64,000 bases of DNA, from the NCBI GenBank assembly GCA_900239685.1, contig OENT01000587.1:30953-94952 (forward strand), written 5' to 3'. Below are positions 61,036-64,000 of this stretch, piece by piece. Each line of letters starts with the position of its first letter. Position 1 is the stretch's first letter. This DNA is from Rotaria macrura. Its lineage: Eukaryota > Rotifera > Eurotatoria > Philodinida > Philodinidae. The position numbers and the translations under genes are program-made. Under the pieces are notes generated by a model, which saw only the letters and a program-made list of their open reading frames with translations, was not told where the DNA came from and ran no database searches.

Positions 61036-62724
61036 TATTTTCGAAACTGGTGCATTAGGATATAGGACTCCATATCGTACTGCTATATGAACGGTTCACT
61101 TTAAAATTTCAGTTGCAAATATGTTGAGCATCTCCTAGCTACTATCAGACAAAATATTTCGACCATCAAATTTACTTACAAAAGAAGTGACGTTAGAGTA
61201 TGTGTAAGTTTTGTTAGTGTGCCTACAAGCAATTTCGCTTCTTATTTATTGTGGAGAAAATTACTTTTTTTTCCCCAACATACATTTTTTTACGTGAATC
61301 AATGATGCATGACATTTTTTCCAGGTGAACGAATTCTATTTTTCATGAATGTGTAAACGATCGTTATCACTTGTGTTGCTGCATGGTCCTTCTCTATTTT
61401 TTCTTTCCTTTCTATTTCGTGTTGTGACGATAAGAAAACGTAATGTTACCATTTTCAGACACCAATATACTACGTTTACAATACTCCTTTCGTCTCATGC
61501 GGATCTTTCATGTTATCCATGAAATGTATCAATTTCGTTTTCCTAGATTTTGTTTAATTCTTGGCAAAATTCCATTCTTTCGATGTTTTCGAGATACGAA
61601 GCAAAATGAATTTCTTATATTTTTTCATATTTTTGTAATAAAAGAAGTATGATTTGTTGGAAGCTTCTGCACATATCTATCTATTTTTGCCAAGATTTGA
61701 GCTTATCAGTAGAAATCAAACTAAAAAAGGGAAATGTTCCCGACAATAAAATCAAATATAGAAAAACGAAATGTGTGGGCGATTCTAATGAGATATGACA
61801 GTTGTCGCTATCTTTTAATACAGAAAGCTAGGAAAGTTTCCGACATTGGGCGTGCAATATCACAAAAACGTGCTTGGATGGCGTTATGGAATAGATCCAA
61901 TTCAAAACATAATTCTGTTTCAGACTCTGTTAAAAATCATTTTCAAACTCATATTTTAATGCTGAGTCTAGAAAATATACTTACATGAAAGTAATAAAAA
62001 TCTTGTAAATTACTGATCAAAGCTCTCTTTTTTATACTTGCTCTATCAACTGATTGCAAAATAGGACATCTCTATGCAACTTTTATTGCATCTCTTAAGG
62101 GCTGTATAATGCAGCAAGAAAAGCAGTTTACTAGGAGTTTTTGCATTATGCACACCAAATCGCTATAAAGATACTATTCTTAGCTCGCTATCTCTCGATC
62201 TTGATGAAAGAATAAGTATTTTAAACTTGATATACAAATCAATTATCAGTAATTGTATCGGATACACATTACTATTTGAATTTTGTTTTATTGAGTCGAG
62301 CTGCATACGGTTTCAAGGCAGAGTTTTTATATGAGACATTTATCATGAATATTTTTCAAACTTGTCTTTTTTGTATAGCATAGGATATTATTCCATCCTG
62401 ATAATGTGTGGTACAATGGGAGCGTAGCAGACTCCTTAGATCCAGGAAACGTTAGGATTTAGAGAATCTCCTAACCTGCTTTTTCGCCTAACTCCACAGT
62501 CCTTAAGAACAAATACAAAACTTTGTGTCGAAAATGCTTTTAGTTCACAAACGAATTTCAAAATGAGAAAAGACAACGGGTCTTGATAATGGATTTTATC
62601 ATGACGCGTGTGCATTGAAAGAATTTTCCACGCAACAGTTTCTGTAAGTGTAGTAGAGGTGTGCGGGGTGTCTCCTTTTGTAAAGAGCTGACGTAAATTA
62701 AAAATTTATACTTGGCTTTCGATA
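61036..62724. other. Interior of the large inverted repeat, right part
   Basis: No recognisable gene. The frames at 61443-61652 and 61734-61988 are short, and no transposase motif could be found in them; they might be remnants of the element's own protein. Confidence 0.35.
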
Positions 62725-63075
62725 GGAAAAAAACAAAATTCGAAAACTGAAGTATCACCAAAACGGAAACTCCTGTAAAATCTACTCCTTAGCGAAACGT
62801 TTTTCACACAAAAACGTCATGATTCTGTTCAGTTTTCGACGTTCTTTCTCGGACCTTATTTGGTATTGAAACGAATTGCATTACTAATTTTTCAATAACC
62901 TGTTTCACTGTTACCAGCAAAAACCGAACTTTAAAACTACATGCTATGACAGTGAATAAAAACCTTTTTTCCTCAAAATGTAGAGCAAAAAATTCTGTGC
63001 CGATTTATGTATATTTCAACCATTTTAAACAACGTTGCTAAATGAGAAAACGTAACATACGAAAAGTGTCTTAAA
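62725..63075 (-). repeat. Right arm of large inverted repeat
   Basis: Complement of the arm at 58615-58958. The two arms enclose about 3.8 kb, including the composite repeat copy 2 and the palindromic element. Confidence 0.75.
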
Positions 63076-64000
63076 TTCATACCTATGAGTTTACATGATG
63101 TTTAACCTTGCTTTACCATTTTCTCTCATCTAATGTGTTGTCCTTACCTTGCTGTCCTTCTCTTGACTTTTCTCTTTCTCTTTCATGCTCTCCCTTTTTC
63201 TCTCGCCAAGTTGCGTATATAAAATTNGCTATCTATCATATCAAGCACACATACATACCACTGTAAGCAAGAGAATGACGGGTGTGGGTGTGTGTATCGG
63301 TATCCATATCCACCATCACGAACTCGTACAAAAAACCAACACCCACACCCTTCTGTTAATTTTAAATCAATTATAGTGGTTGCAAATTTTAATTCTTTTC
63401 TTTTGAGCCGTGATTTATATTCGCAAATGAAAAGCAACTAGTATTCATGAAGACGATTTTTACATTTCATAAACCAAAGATTCTTAAACTCAATTTCACT
63501 TTTTTCACCGAAATCGTCTATATTATGTGAACCCTTTTACTCATGAATACCGTATAAAGATTTCGGGCGTCTATGTTATTCCTGATGTGATATTACTTAT
63601 TTTAAGTTGTTCTTTATGAAATTACCGTGGGTCTCTGAAGTTCTTCAATAAAATTGGATTCCGAATTCCAACTCGAAAATTTACACAAACAATTAATGTA
63701 ATAAGATACGTTTATCGTAAAATTTTCAGATTCATCTGTTACTTCTATTTTGAGATATGGCTACGATAAAACCAGCTCCATTAGATACTTTGTCAGGATT
63801 CAAAGAAATATAAACCTTTTGTTCATTTTCATAGACATGCCTAAATGTACGGAAACTTTGGATTTTTAGATTCCTCAACATGGGCTTAAGAAGAAACATT
63901 TTGTACAAAACAGCCTTTAATGCATCTAGGGGTGACCCTTTATTTTTATTTTCCTTTACAATAAAGGATAAAGATAAATGATTAATTTATCTTTATTTTT
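63076..64000. other. Non-coding right edge
   Basis: Contains short telomere-like tracts GGGTGTGGGTGTGTGT (63280-63295) and CACCCACACCC (63340-63350) in inverted orientation 60 bp apart, one unresolved base at 63227, and an AT-rich end with inverted CTTTATTTTTATTTTCC / AATAAAGGATAAAGATAAA words. No gene recognised. Confidence 0.4.

Noticed and set aside
61734..61988. 84-codon basic frame inside the large inverted repeat
   Set aside because: Basic composition is compatible with a transposase piece, but no motif supports it, so it is only mentioned as possible debris.
1..64000. CRISPR arrays, bacterial operons, riboswitches, tRNA or rRNA genes
   Set aside because: No regularly spaced repeats, no tRNA T-loop/cloverleaf candidates and no rRNA-like blocks were noticed; the gene structure is eukaryotic.

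Overview
The window looks like a piece of a bdelloid rotifer nuclear genome, perhaps close to Rotaria or Adineta. The clues are AT-rich DNA, eukaryotic genes with many 50-100 nt GT-AG introns, and a large intronless protein joining an ADP-ribosyltransferase-type domain to kinesin-light-chain-like TPRs. There are also two compact intronless enzyme genes of possibly foreign origin, a FLYWCH/MULE transposase gene, and short TGTGGG tracts, the unit known for bdelloid telomeres. The taxonomic call is inference; no marker gene is present.

Gene-rich left half (1-42.5 kb): an ABCG2-like half transporter (-, 1.3-3.7 kb); a cytosolic carboxypeptidase of the CCP2/CCP3 (AGBL2/3) type in about 29 exons (-, 6.3-13.3 kb); an FKBP6-like TPR co-chaperone in 7 exons (+, 14.4-16.2 kb), head-to-head with the carboxypeptidase; a signal-peptide/C-type-lectin/EGF/single-TM protein (+, 21.5-22.7 kb); a STRA6-type retinol receptor in 3 exons with long introns (+, 25.1-32.6 kb); the ART-TPR protein (+, 37.0-39.6 kb); and a short-chain dehydrogenase (-, 41.8-42.5 kb). 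I rebuilt exons by hand from splice sites and reading phase. For ABCG, FKBP6-like, lectin and STRA6 the summed exon lengths divide by three. The genes look independent; no operon logic applies.

Repeat-rich right half (42.5-64 kb): one confident host-like gene, a TPMT-family methyltransferase (-, 57.5-58.4 kb), sits among mobile-element debris. This includes an acidic ORF with an internal stop that may be a piggyBac-type transposase start, a 373-bp long-TIR MITE, an element with GCTATTTAA sub-repeats, a MULE gene running into an assembly gap (N at 50564-50756), and a decayed PIF1-like helicase. There is also a possible Ulp1-like fragment carrying a TGTGGG tract, two inverted copies of a composite repeat, and a ~350-bp inverted repeat whose arms lie ~3.8 kb apart.

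The most interesting items are the ART-TPR protein, whose R-S-E catalytic positions appear substituted and which carries an N-terminal alpha/beta domain; a cluster of heat-shock-element-like TTCnnGAA sites in a STRA6 intron; the nested inverted repeats at 58.6-63.1 kb; and the interstitial telomere-like tracts.
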